21,641 bases of DNA from Apostichopus parvimensis (GCA_000934455.1 KN882913.1:35607-57247), one strand, 5' to 3'. Positions 1 to 10,200 are shown, counted from the stretch's first letter. The notes: generated from the letters alone by a model not told the origin. Numbers and translations: made by a program.

Positions 1-104
1 CAGCAGATTGGGTGGGTAGCGATATTCTCCTTCCAAAAGACAGGCCGGACTTGAAACATCCTTCACGGAAAGAAAAGAAATATGGTCAATTACCGGTATA
101 GCAA

Positions 105-444
105 CACAGCTGTCGTTTCTGACGAATATCGTTCTCTTGCACATCAGTAGGAACAGTTGCTTGGTATATATGGCAGTAGAACTGTCGCTACATATTGATA
201 CCTCTGTCACTAGCTACCAACATAGCTGTGTCGCTGAGTGCCACTGCGTGCCGCTGCAAACCAGCACCGCTTTCGCTGCGTATCAAGTTCAACACTTTTG
301 TCGCTGCGTATCTAGTTCAACACCTTCATCGCTGCGTATCAACACCGCTGTTGCTCCATACTGATACCGCTGTCACTGAACATGCAACAGCTGCATATTA
401 AGCCCACTATCGTTGCATGAACACCGCCATTATTTTACATTAAC
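105..444. repeat. Degenerate 22/28-bp minisatellite
   Basis: Imperfect tandem copies of a unit close to accgctgtcgctgcatatcaac can be laid end to end. Well-formed 22-bp copies lie at 178-199, 200-221, 322-343, 344-365 and 423-444. Two 28-bp copies at 266-293 and 294-321 carry an extra 6-bp block near their right end (agttca in the first). A 23-bp copy lies at 366-388. Copies before 178 are more diverged. The plus strand stays open in two overlapping frames across it only because the unit rarely contains stops; I do not regard these as genes. Confidence 0.75.
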
Positions 445-2150
445 ATCGCTTCCTTAGGATACAAAAATCCTCCAAAGCTAGAGATACATGTGTGCCGTTG
501 CTTGGTCACAACTTGATGATGTAATACTGACCCGTTAAAGGGAATGAAACTACGGTAACTAGAAACATAAACGTAACGAAAGAATAAGGCGGAAACCTCG
601 AGGTTTGCTATACAAAATAACAATTACATAAAATTTGTGGAACACAAAAGTTTACTGGATTGAATGGTTAATAACTCGTTAAGATTGAGCGGATGAAACA
701 CTTTTCTCCACATAGGTAACTCAATATGATTAAGAGGTTCTTATAACTATAGAATTTACAGAACTACGGGAACCATTACTTAGCTCGGCATGCTAGACAA
801 GATGAGTAGGTGGGAGGGGAATTTGAGGTCAGGGGAATACAGTTCTGGAGCCCGGGTAAAATGTAGAGTGACATCATTGTCCACGAGCGCGCCCTAGTCC
901 TCGACTCCCTTGTGGCTTTTTCGGAATACAGTTAACATCTGCAACTTTTTACAACAGCAGCTTATATATAGCAATTATGGTTGCTAGAAAATTACAAATA
1001 AAAGTTACATTTGTGGAAATATTCGTTATTTTAACGGTGTGTTTTCCTTCTATGGTTTACATTAATATGTTAAGAAAACAATCATTTGACATAATAGCTG
1101 TTTTCTATTAGAATTTATATATTTGGACACAGTGGGCTCAAACACTTCCGAGTACTCTTGATGTGCAGAAATTTGCAGTTTGAATAAAATGTATACACTC
1201 TGGGCTGAAATAAACCAGTTCGGCAATCCATTTGTCGCTACTTTCAAACTCGTTCCCTATCTATCGTATAAGAACCCGGTACCCAGTCACTAAATTGATA
1301 GTGAAATAAACGGAATAGGGTTTGAGCACTTACCACCACTTCCTGACATAAGCTAGCAAAATGTCGAGATTATGAATAAGTTGAGGAACAAGAGTATCAT
1401 AAAAAATTTCTCCATCTTCAAATTGCAGATTACGCCTTTATCCGAATACAGCAATTATGGCGAAATGTCTTCAAGCGAGGAATCTCAAAGAGGTAATGGT
1501 CAGAATTAGTAACATGAACCTCAGTTAAATATAAATAACTTTTAAAGCTTCATCAAGTAGGCGTTGCAATTGAATGAAGATGTAGGTATATTCTGTTTGT
1601 ACGTGGTTGTTTGTGCAAAATATTTACACATTGATGATGATTACATACAGATGATGTATTTTCGTAATCAATACACTTTTACCAATATAAATAAATCTTT
1701 TAGTTAAGTCAGCAATTGATAGTGAGATGTGATTGTAAATAAGAAAAGTAAATATTTAAACATTGATTGTTCGATTTAAAGGATTCCGGTGTATAATGGA
1801 TGCAAAATAATCACCATTATGATAAAAAAGAAGAATATTGCCTAAACCTTTGAGAAAATAAATCGGAAATAATTTTTTTTCTCCAATCTCCTGATTCTTC
1901 TTCGCGAGAAAATAAATTTGTAGTAATTTATTATAAATTTTTGTTAATATGAAGCTGATTATTGCTACTTTCTGAAACGAATTATGGAATAATTGTGTCA
2001 GTATTTTCAGATACGCATTAAAGCCTCATCATCGTTGGAACGGTACAGTGATTTGAATTCAACTACATTGTTACTAGACCGAATTAGAACACACACCCAT
2101 ATAGCTTTTTTTCTAAATGAAGACCAGCAACTAGCCACTCGTGAAAACTG
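445..2150. other. Gene-free AT-rich DNA
   Basis: Both strands carry only short open frames with no recognisable domain, signal peptide or splice-bounded structure. The stretch is mostly A/T rich with scattered AATAAA-like words. I see no RNA gene or transposon end that I can support. Confidence 0.5.
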
Positions 2151-2163
2151 GTGGGCGAAGGTA

Positions 2164-2189
2164 GGGGGTGGGAAGGGGGGGCATATGGG
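2164..2189 (+). other. G-rich tract with G-quadruplex potential
   Basis: The plus strand carries runs of five, three, seven and three G separated by short spacers (T, AA and CATAT), which fits the usual pattern of four or more G-runs with short loops. Nothing nearby suggests a promoter or telomere, so it may simply be a G-rich microsatellite remnant. Confidence 0.45.
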
Positions 2190-2229
2190 TAGACTCACAG
2201 GGAGTGTCCATCACCTCCATCGTTAGTGG

Positions 2230-3825
2230 GCAAAAATTTGTTAATAATTTTGTTTTTTACATTCGGAAAGGAATTACCTTTCATCCAGGTGTGCAACATC
2301 CACTTTTTCACCTAACATTCAAACTTCATGTATATTTAAGCAGATGATTGCACTTAGACATATTTTAAAGACACCATTTACAGTCTAACTATGCCTCAGA
2401 ATACACCATTTGACGTCTGAACTGTTTGTTTTTCTCTTTCGGAAGGACCACAGGACATGGGAGTCGGCGCCAACGAGCCTAGGGTCATACATTTTTCATA
2501 ATAAACTCTTTATATATCCGCCACAGGTCCTTCCAAACAGGTTCATGCCTCTACTTATACCAGTTGTGGGAAATTTAGTATTTGCCGCAACCATCTTTGA
2601 CATCCTCAGTTCACCACTGCTTATCAGTGATTTCTAATTGATTTTGACAAAATATTTATCCTAAATATTATATTGTTTCATTAGTGTCAGTTCCATTGCA
2701 ATTATAGAGTGAGGTTATAGAAACATTTGAAAATTTAAAGATGTGCTACTTTATATGGTAGCTGCAAAAAGATTGATCATTGTGTTGCTATTCATCCGTT
2801 CACAGATCTCAGAGTATATGGAAGAGCTACGAAACTGAGATTTGAAACTTTCGGGACAAAAGTTAAAAAGAGAAGTCGAATCATAAAGTATTTTAAAATA
2901 CCGTGCTCTTATCGATGGCCTAGAGCATCAAGTTGTAAAATTGAAAAGAAGAAAAAATATAGAAGAAAAAGTCGAGCATTCCATTGATTTGTGACGAGAG
3001 AGAAATATTCAAACATTCTCTGTATAACTGATCAAGTATTGTTCGTTTTTGGTTTGGGATGGCACTTGCTCGCTTCCGTAGCTTAGCATTGGCAAATCGC
3101 CATCCAGGGATGTTGCTTATTATATTTAAAGCGGTGCTGGTCGGTTTTGAACTCGTGAATGCATTTTGTTGGGCACAATTCCAAATCTCTTCATCTTCAT
3201 TCATTAGTCTTTGTACAATAGAAATGATCGTGTTTAACAAAACGCGATTTGAAGTTGGTTGCCAATTTCACTCAAGTTAACTAAGCCCAGGAGAAAAATG
3301 GGTTATGCATACATTGCTACCGGCGCAGAGATCCAACCAGTGGCGCCTGGGGGATCCCTGTACAACGATCAGACCCTGTCTAACGATTGTCACTTTTGAC
3401 GACTCGGAAAAATTAGAACTGTTCAGGAACAAGAGGAGGAGATCGGCGCCGAAGCGACGCACCGGTTTCGTGCACGTAGGCATGTATACCGGTAAGCCTG
3501 TATACCAACCCGTTCCTGATCAACCTATGGAGCTTTGTGCAAAGTAAGATTCAAGTTGAACAATACAGGAGGGTTAATGTAGCAAGCATTTGGTTAATAC
3601 TTTTGATTTAGAAGTTTGTCGCACACTCAATTTTTTTTCTTGGCTAATATCACATATAAAAGATATTTTCTCAATTCTAGGACACGAAAAGTTATTATTC
3701 ATTAAAAGGATAGACCAGATGGGCATTTATGTTTTGCGTGAATTTCAATTGCAATTTTCAAATCGTCTACTAGATAACAAGTTGTAAGTTTTGTATACTT
3801 GACCTTGTTACAAACAGATGCAATC
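2230..3825. other. Gene-free stretch with unassigned short open frames
   Basis: Two overlapping frames of about 100 codons are open here: minus 2920-3240, which contains a basic segment (ANAKLRKRASAIPNQKR), and plus 3305-3547, which is arginine/lysine rich near its end (NKRRRSAPKRR). Neither matches a family I recognise, neither is flanked by convincing splice sites, and the 3290-3480 interval is visibly more GC-rich than its surroundings. That makes an old interspersed repeat as likely as an exon. No gene is called. Confidence 0.4.
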
Positions 3826-3970
3826 AGGGGCGTCAATCCCAATTGAAAAGTAGATAGAGTAAGGGGGGGGGGGTGGATGACATAAATGAATGAACATGGA
3901 TAAAACTGAAGAAGTGTGCGGGTAGAGCATAATTGGAGGCGTTCCCCTGTCCCCCTACAATTGACGCCCT
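3826..3970. repeat. MITE-like element with short inverted ends
   Basis: The left end contains GGGCGTCAAT (3828-3837) and the right end its exact reverse complement ATTGACGCCC (3960-3969), enclosing about 145 bp. The interior holds a run of eleven G (3863-3873) near the left and C-rich runs near the right end. There is no coding capacity. Small non-autonomous DNA elements with this type of G-rich interior are common in marine invertebrate genomes (general knowledge). No target-site duplication is obvious, so the class is uncertain. Confidence 0.5.
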
Positions 3971-3974
3971 TATG

Positions 3975-5080
3975 TGTAATGTCATAGATACACTCCAAAA
4001 ACTTCTTTTATGTTTTTCTTCAAATTTACATTAGGACAATATGGATATATTACACACTTTGAAATATTGTTACCTTTACATCCCCGTTGTTAAAGTTATA
4101 AAACTACAAAAACCATACACACGCATAAAATGGACAACTTCAACTACCAATATCTTGAAAACGATATGTGAGCGTTGCGTGGTCCTTCATAGTGATACTC
4201 AGAATACGTTTGTTTTTCAAATTTACCAATGCAAAATAAAAAGCTTGCTTGCACTGTACTTTTAAGCTTACGGACTGCATGATTGTGGGTGTTTAGTGCA
4301 AAAAGGTGAATGCTATCCGAAAATTGAATTAAAAAAGCAAATCATATCTGCCTATACTGCTTTGAATGAATCCATCCAATCCTATTGTATGTCGTCCAGT
4401 TACAGAGTTGTTCACAATGGACAATTCATAATCATGGAGTTTAAAGCAGCATTTTGCGTTTAGTCGCCGTTTTCTACTATTTTGACATGTCCATCGAGTG
4501 TTTTACATATATCAATCAGAAAACAGCAAACTAAGATATTAGCCAAGTTTTTCCCTGCCAACAACGTTAATTGGCGAGTAATTAAGGATATTTGCAGATA
4601 ATGAGAAAAGTGTCCACGACAAATTCCACATTTAAAATTAATCGCATACAGTTCCCCCTAACCCACTAGTTTGAATTCAACCAATCAGAGATGCAGGTTT
4701 AGTTATGAGCCGTTGCTAAAAATAGATTCAAGACTTTGCGTTGGTACAACCAGGAAGTTGTTACTCCCTGGTACAACTGCTATATAGACTGTACACAAAT
4801 CAAGCATGGTGTCGTATTACGTTTTGGTCAATAACGCTCGTAGTGTTTAAATATTCATATTATGGGCGAGGTGTTTTGGGATCCCAACGGAAAATATCTT
4901 GGAGAAAAACAAAGTTGAAAGTTGCCAAATTTTCGAATTTTATGCCACCATTTGAAGTAAGATTTAAATAGATAAGCTAGTTATGTATGTCGTTATGGCA
5001 TAGTGGAGTCAGTGAGGTTGAGAAAAATCATAGAAATGGACGCAAAATGCTGCTTTAATATGAATCTAAGAGACTGACTT
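3975..5080. other. Gene-free AT-rich DNA
   Basis: Nothing supportable as a gene. The octamer ggtacaac occurs twice, at about 4743 and 4775, inside a partly self-complementary segment (4740-4782). The longest open frames are under 80 codons and resemble no family I know. Confidence 0.45.
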
Positions 5081-5235
5081 CGGTCAGCTTGCGGCTTTGA
5101 TATGCCAATGAGGCTTCTTCGCGAGTTCCTGTTCGCAGAAGGATCTAAAATACACACATACATACACGCACACATACATACGCTCCCGGTATGCAATATG
5201 GGGACCGGCATTTTCCTCCCGAGTGGTTCACAGGA
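5080..5235. repeat. Possible interspersed repeat with hairpin and CA-rich tail
   Basis: A GC-richer block (5080-5145) contains a partly self-complementary segment around cttcttcgcgag and gttcgcagaag (about 5112-5142). It is followed by a (CA)/(TA)-rich stretch at 5148-5185 that leads directly into the 28-bp minisatellite. The composition shift against the surrounding AT-rich DNA and the fusion to simple repeats suggest the end of an old transposable element. No family can be named. Confidence 0.3.
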
Positions 5236-5463
5236 GTGGGGACCAGTAAAAAACTTATCTACATTTGCGGGACCACTGGAGACATATGTATATATACAAG
5301 ACCACACAAACACCACTACATTAACAAGACCGCACAAACACACCGACATTAACAAGACCACACAAACACACCTACATTAGCAAGACCACACAAATACACC
5401 TACATTTGCAAGACCAATAGCACACACCTACATTAACAATATCAATAACACATGTCAACATAT
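5236..5463. repeat. 28-bp minisatellite
   Basis: Clear 28-bp tandem copies lie at 5296-5323, 5324-5351, 5352-5379, 5380-5407 and 5408-5435, with the pattern acaagaccacacaaacacac followed by ctacatta. A weaker copy follows at 5436-5463. Two more diverged copies precede the array (about 5236-5266 and 5267-5295), recognisable by the shared ggacca and ctacattt blocks. Substitutions between copies are few in the centre and more frequent at both ends, as expected for an array that ages from its edges. Confidence 0.85.
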
Positions 5464-5469
5464 GTCTGA

Positions 5470-7400
5470 CCAGAGATTTCATATTACAGTAGACCCATCA
5501 CAATAAACTTTTTTTCTGGGACCACAAACATAACCACTTTTAAATGAGCAGAGATATAAGAATTCTTCAAGTTCATGACAGCTAAGAAACCTATATTTAC
5601 AATATTGGAAAATATATCTAAGTTTTCAAGACTATGGAGATCAACAGAATCTCCCTTATTCCAAGTCTTTTTGTACAGAACCTCTTCCATGTTAAGAATG
5701 CTTGACTATTCGGTCCCCTGATTATATACACGGCTAATGAAATGTGTGTTTATCGACCTTCGAATTGTACATACTACATTCATACAACCCTATTTCGTAT
5801 TACGATTCGGGAAATGGTAAACTGGCAATCACGTGTTTTGTTTTATTATTGAAGAAAGAGGCAAAATGAGAAGCCTAAGTATATACTTTGACTGCATGAA
5901 TTAAACAAGGAAATACATTTTGATTCATATCAATACACATTTACTCGTTACATTTAACAAAGACGTACACTGCGTCAATTCTTAACGTCACAAAAAATAC
6001 ACAAAGGAATAAAAAGTACAGAAAGAAATTGTTGGCCACGTTTGTTTAAAATATTGTCAATTACGAGGTGATTATTATTTAATTACACTTGCATTAATTT
6101 CAGTTATTTTGATAAATAAGAAGTCATGATTTTACTGTTGAATTTAAAAGTAGTAAATGCCTATGAAAACAGTTCTCTTTTAGTTAAGGCAATCAAAACA
6201 AAAAATATTTGCTCTATGGACGTGATATGATTATAAAGCTTACACTGTTAAATACAAAACAAAGAAATAAGAGAAAAAATTAAAATGAAATGAAATGCAA
6301 TAGAGGAGGAAAAAGGAGTAAAAAAAACTTTATATTATTAAATAGTAAAAGCAGAGAAAAAAAGAAAAATATTAATAATAATTATCATACAAATATAGCA
6401 ATATAGGAGGAAAAGGAAGTGAAAACAACGTATGATGACTCAGTAAATACTTCGCGATCTATCTGTCTGTACTGTGGCATTTGGGAGGAATTGAGAATTC
6501 CCGACTTTGAATATGCGGAGTTGTGTATTGTATTTAAGGAAACGGGGAAACACCTTACATCCTGGTCACTCGACGAAGCATTAACTGCTTGTTAATGGCA
6601 TAAGGAAGTTATTGGAACGGTGAGTAGGATGCGAGGGAAGAATAACGTGGAAGTCAATATACACGATACAACTTTATACGTATTAATCTAACATTACGAA
6701 CGAATGTATGGTACTCCCAGTATGTGACAATTTCTCAATATGAGGAGGTAGTTTGTACATTACAATGGAACTAGTTAACAAAGATGTGCCAATAACAAAT
6801 TTTGACGGAGAGACGAAGGGTGCTTTAACTAAGTGCTAAGCATAAGGGATATAGGAAAACATTTCTAAGATAAGGACTTTAATCACCATTTTTCTTTATC
6901 TAAAGTCCCGCAAAACACTCTTTTTGTATCTGAAAACTGATGACAATCTATCTCCAATAATGTCATTTTAACTCTGTTTGTCACCTCTGTTTTTGAGAAA
7001 ATAATACATACACAGGTGCGCTCACGACCAGTGTCAAAAGTTCAAATGCTTTAGCAAAACATTAGTTATAGCTGTCTTAATTAGCTCTTCGTGGTTAAAA
7101 CCTGATGTGAAGATTACAGAGTCAAACTTGATACCCTTCACTCATTTACAACGTATAATAATATCTCGGTAGCAAACCAAATCGTAATGTACAAGAAGGA
7201 CAAACAAAGCTTACATGAAAATAAAACATGATGTGAGAAGTAATTCATTCATATTCATAGTAAAATTAATACCTCAAAAGATTATAAGATGCATTTATAA
7301 GTTTGAGCAAAACTAAAAAATGAATTATTTCATCTTAGATTTTAAAGTATAACTCTTTCAAGACTCTCATTGCATTACCAACTTTCTGGATGTTAGTTTG
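5470..7400. other. Gene-free AT-rich DNA
   Basis: No open frame with recognisable protein character. The stretch contains two purine-rich direct repeats about 100 bp apart (6297-6319 and 6398-6420) and a perfect 8-bp stem at 6874-6881/6901-6908. Its right edge should contain the 3' end of the minus-strand retroelement, but no LTR or polypurine tract could be recognised. Confidence 0.45.
6297..6420. repeat. Purine-rich direct repeat pair
   Basis: gcaatagaggaggaaaaagg at 6297-6316 and gcaatataggaggaaaagga at 6398-6417 are nearly identical, each continuing with a short A/G-rich run. The intervening and preceding DNA is also A-rich on the plus strand, consistent with an old local duplication of about 100 bp that has since diverged. 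Confidence 0.5.
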
Positions 7401-7414
7401 TTCAAGAATATTTG

Positions 7415-7933
7415 TCACCAGTCGTTCGGTGGCAGGACATTTGTCAACTGACGGCCACTAAAAACGATCACAAATCTATTAATCTTACCACATGCTACCA
7501 TGGTGTACTCATATCCACTAACTGATGTCGGCGTGGTTTTGAAGTCAAGGCTTATTTTGGAAAACGTTTGATATTTATGTGGAACACGTGGGTGATACAT
7601 CCTTAACATGTCTGATTTATTACGAAACTTCTGACCACCTACACATGATTTGACAAAATTATTGATTCTCTCAAACATATGAGACATATCAAAATGATGA
7701 CTAATAGTCAAGAAAGTTCTCACTGTACCCTGGTGACTACTAAATTAGCATTAAATTGTGATATGAAAGGTACCTGACATATATGCTGGGACTGCTAACT
7801 GTAACTTAACGTTACTTTTCTTATCAAAGGAGAGCAAACGAAATAAAAGTCCATAACAGAGATTGTACTGCTCCAACTGCAACTGAACTGCTTTTGCTGA
7901 CTCTCTATCATTTAGCAAGCGGTCATGTGACAA
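7415..7933 (-). pseudogene. Integrase remnant (zinc finger and start of core)
   Basis: The approach to integrase is readable as EQYNLCYGLLFRLLSF and LQLAVPAYMSG, ending at a TAA (7753-7751). After a frameshift the zinc-binding segment reads SHQGTVRTFLTISHHFDMSH, then NNFVKSCVGGQKFRNKSD. In the usual His2-Cys2 arrangement the fourth ligand should be the residue before Gln; it is glycine here (codon 7636-7634), so Cys-x2-Cys is lost. The first core aspartate is present (SKISLDFKTTP), followed by SGYEYTMVACGKINRFV. The frame ends at a TGA at 7417-7415 before the second Asp and the Glu of the DD35E triad. Inactive. Confidence 0.8.
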
Positions 7934-8545
7934 GAAATCATATCCTCGTTTAAAGAAAGGAGAAGATTTTTTTCCTTACTGTCTTCATTTACATCAACTG
8001 GTAAGTTAAAGTCACGTATAATCTTGTTAATATCATTCATGAGTTTATCTAATTCAACCATGTTGTGTAACAAGATTCTCAATCTTAGACATATGTGGCT
8101 TAGAAAAAGTGTACAGCTCAGGAGGAACCGCACTGTGACTAATACAAGGAGCTGTTGTAAGAGTTACTAGGTTCTGGTTTATTAAAGGTAGGTTGTCGAA
8201 GTTTAACCATGGATAGAGACACGAGTGTATGGTGTGTATTACCAACTTGTGAAAAATGTTATATGTCATGTAGGGAGCTTTGAGATCTCTTTGAAATGTT
8301 TAAAAATCTGCTGAGCTTCCGTATGTAGTGGAGTGTCTTGTCTTGTGAGGGGACATTTGGTAATGATGGCCGTTTATGGAAGATGTTGAGGCTTGTTTGT
8401 TTGTTTGAAAACATATCGGGAAATTTCAATGCTCCATTTTCTTAGCATCAGAGCGAGTAACAATTGTATTGGTAAATTCAGAATTCCCAAAACATCATCT
8501 GCTGAAAAAGCAACTGGAATTACTAGGACTGTGAATTATTCTCAC
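7934..8545 (-). pseudogene. RNase H-integrase spacer of the retroelement
   Basis: Only short patches in shifting minus-strand frames are open here, and none carries a diagnostic motif. Its position between the RNase H end (LLSRSP) and the integrase approach makes it part of the degraded pol frame. A host insertion cannot be excluded. Confidence 0.4.
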
Positions 8546-8904
8546 GGGTGATCTTGATAAGAGATCAGCTCAAATATCTCTGTGTCTTTCTTGTAACTTA
8601 TTTGGAAAGAATAACTGACAGCCTCGGAAGGAATTTTGCAAACGTGGGGTAGGTGGTTCTTCGTTTGATTCTAAACTTCGAGCTATAGCAGAATGGTCAA
8701 TAAATGATCAAAAGTGGAATCTTTCAAAAGATCTTTGAATGCAGGCATATTGAAAAAAAGACCAAACAACTCTAATTCTGATACACTGTATCTTTGACAT
8801 GCAGAAGGAAGAATTTTGTAATAGTACCCTTGTAAATTTCCTTTACCATCAACTTTCTGGGTGATATATGATCCTTTAGCAAATCTAGAAGTACCACAAA
8901 TGGG
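8546..8904 (-). pseudogene. Retroelement RNase H remnant
   Basis: The minus strand reads CGTSRFAKGSYITQKVDGKG, GYYYKILPSACQRYSVSELE, LFGLFFNMPAFKDLLKD and, after a frameshift, DHSAIARSLESNEEPPTPRL, ending with ADLLSRSP. This is the gypsy RNase H pattern: Asp-x-Ser/Thr near the start, a Tyr-Ser-x-x-Glu-x-Glu block, Asp-His further on, and Asp-x-Leu-Ser-Arg at the end. The first catalytic aspartate is glycine here (codon 8895-8893). A TAG near 8688 and a TGA before ADLLSR further break it. The domain would degrade template RNA during reverse transcription. Confidence 0.75.
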
Positions 8905-9540
8905 AAAATAGTAACTAGTTTATCAATAATATCCTTATCTGATTCAGTGGTACAATATGCTCTTATGAAAAATGGTTCATCATTTTCTGAACTGAAAAAT
9001 CAATTTGATAGCCATGGCATGTTGAAAGTTCACCATACACGGAAACTGCAATTCTGTTCTCTAGCAACACTGGGGAAAAAAATCATTTTCTCCTTAGAGT
9101 CAATACTTTCAGATAGATCAAAATCTTTTGAAACACTTCCTGTTCAGTAATGCTGATTAATTGAGGATATCGATCTAAATGTGAATAATGTTTTGATTGT
9201 ACTGTTTCAATCATTGCTTGGACGAGGTATCACAATCTACATGAAATGAATCATATGATTTATGATCTCTCAACAAGTCTGAAGCCACATTTTGATGTGC
9301 ACTTCCATAACACATAAGTTTAGATAATACATGTTCATACTGACAAAAAGACCTACGTTCACTTTGTTTTGTACAATGAACATGAGTTGAACCCTATTAT
9401 AAATTGACCAAAATTTGAGAAAGACACTTCTCAGTCAGAAAATGATTTGCTTCTAAGACAACTTCACTCGATCCTGTAAAAGAATGCGATTTGCTGGACA
9501 TGGTTGTATCATGACATCACAAACTGGTCTAAAATAGACC
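8905..9540 (-). pseudogene. Protease-RT linker and N-terminal RT remnant
   Basis: Fragments in several minus-strand frames can be read: IQPCPANRI and, one frame away, FTGSSEVVLEANHFLTEKC, which look like the linker that follows protease in gypsy pol. LDRYPQLISITEQEV (from about 9180) is followed after a frameshift by DLSESIDSKEKM. ENDEPFFIRAYCTTESDKD (8988 downward) and IIDKL have the character of the region just before the reverse-transcriptase fingers. No palm motifs follow: there is no Tyr/Phe-x-Asp-Asp signature and no Leu-Pro-Phe-Gly motif, and the sequence passes within a few bases into RNase H. This indicates an internal deletion near 8905. Confidence 0.6.
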
Positions 9541-9900
9541 CTCTTTGGTATTTGTCCCTAAAATTCAGAGTTCCACCTATTTCTCTCAGATTGCGATTGC
9601 CCAACATCAAATTCAAACCATCTAAATTATCTGAAATCAAAGCACTCAAATTGAAGAGATGACCCTCAATTGAAATCTTAAACTGTGTAATGTGAGATGC
9701 ATACAGATAATCACCATTACCAACCTTAACAGATATAGTACAATTTGCTTAGGAGAAATAGAAGATAAGTTATGAGAGTTTTGTGAGTTTTGTTCAAATT
9801 ATGCAGATATGATTGATTTTGTTGCACCATTATGAAACAATATTAACACATTTTTACCACCAGGAAGATGATCTCTAGTATAATTCTTTCCATCGAGATG
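9541..9900 (-). pseudogene. Retroviral-type aspartic protease remnant
   Basis: The minus strand reads VLILFHNGATKSIIS, which aligns with the retropepsin active-site signature (hydrophobic-hydrophobic-Asp-x-Gly-Ala-Thr/Ser). The position of the catalytic aspartate is histidine (codon 9834-9832, CAT in place of an expected GAT). A TAA stop follows at 9801-9799. After a frameshift the body of the domain is readable: ISVKVGNGDYLYASHITQF, then the strand pair before the flap-proximal region, then LMLGNRNLREIGG, corresponding to the conserved Leu-Gly-x4-Leu segment near the domain end. The enzyme would mature the gag-pol polyprotein; this copy cannot. Confidence 0.75.
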
Positions 9901-9919
9901 TAACTAACAAATATTTTGT

Positions 9920-10200
9920 TTAGTGATGTTTAGCTTCTGATTTATGGAAATCGAATGGCCTATTTTGGAGGCGGCCCCACCGATTGTCCTCAAATGTATC
10001 CGTTTGCACTGAATCGTGCAAGTAATTGTGTCTTAAGGACGTCCAGGTTTGGAAACGTTTTACCCTCAATCCACAGTCTTGCTTGCCCATGTAACATTCA
10101 CCTAAATAAGGATACAAAATTATTAATATCATCTACAGTTGTAGGGTTTTGAAGGCCATGTGATTCTAAATAATCCTAAAATTCTTCCAATGAACAGTCA
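9920..10200 (-). pseudogene. gag capsid remnant of the retroelement
   Basis: A minus-strand frame beginning near 10200 reads a typical retrotransposon capsid pattern. It shows a hydrophobic run (NNFVSLF), then LHGQARLWIEGKTFPNL, then LKTQLLARF, matching the usual order Phe-x3-Leu, Gly-x-Ala-x2-Trp, Leu-x3-Phe of the Retrotrans_gag family. The frame is interrupted by a stop after SLEEF, another before MLHGQ and a third after ANGY. It then continues in a different frame (TFEDNRWGRL) to a stop at 9922-9920. The N-terminal part of gag and any zinc knuckle are not recognisable. This protein would form the particle shell in an intact element. Confidence 0.7.

Larger units (their letters stand above)
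7415..10200 (-). mobile_element. Decayed Ty3/gypsy-type LTR retrotransposon
   Basis: Read on the minus strand, translated fragments appear in the canonical order capsid (gag), aspartic protease, reverse-transcriptase leader, RNase H, integrase zinc finger and start of the integrase core. The reading frame is broken many times by stops and frameshifts, so the copy is dead. It is about 2.8 kb from the first gag-like to the last integrase-like residue, shorter than an intact gag-pol. Most of the missing length corresponds to the reverse-transcriptase palm and thumb and to the C-terminal two thirds of integrase. No LTRs or primer-binding site were found. Calling it Ty3/gypsy rests on the order RT-RNase H-integrase and on motif style. 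Confidence 0.85.

Noticed and set aside
137..401. Two overlapping plus-strand open frames of 68-75 codons
   Set aside because: They run through the 22/28-bp minisatellite; openness follows from the repeat unit and the peptides are low-complexity.
3305..3547. Arginine-rich 80-codon plus-strand frame
   Set aside because: The overlapping minus strand is equally open, there are no splice borders and no family match. It is probably an old repeat.
4993..5380. Open frames of 92 and 122 codons on opposite strands
   Set aside because: Both are made of the 28-bp repeat and CA tract (VCLCGLV-type and THTH-type peptides). There is no domain and no splice context.
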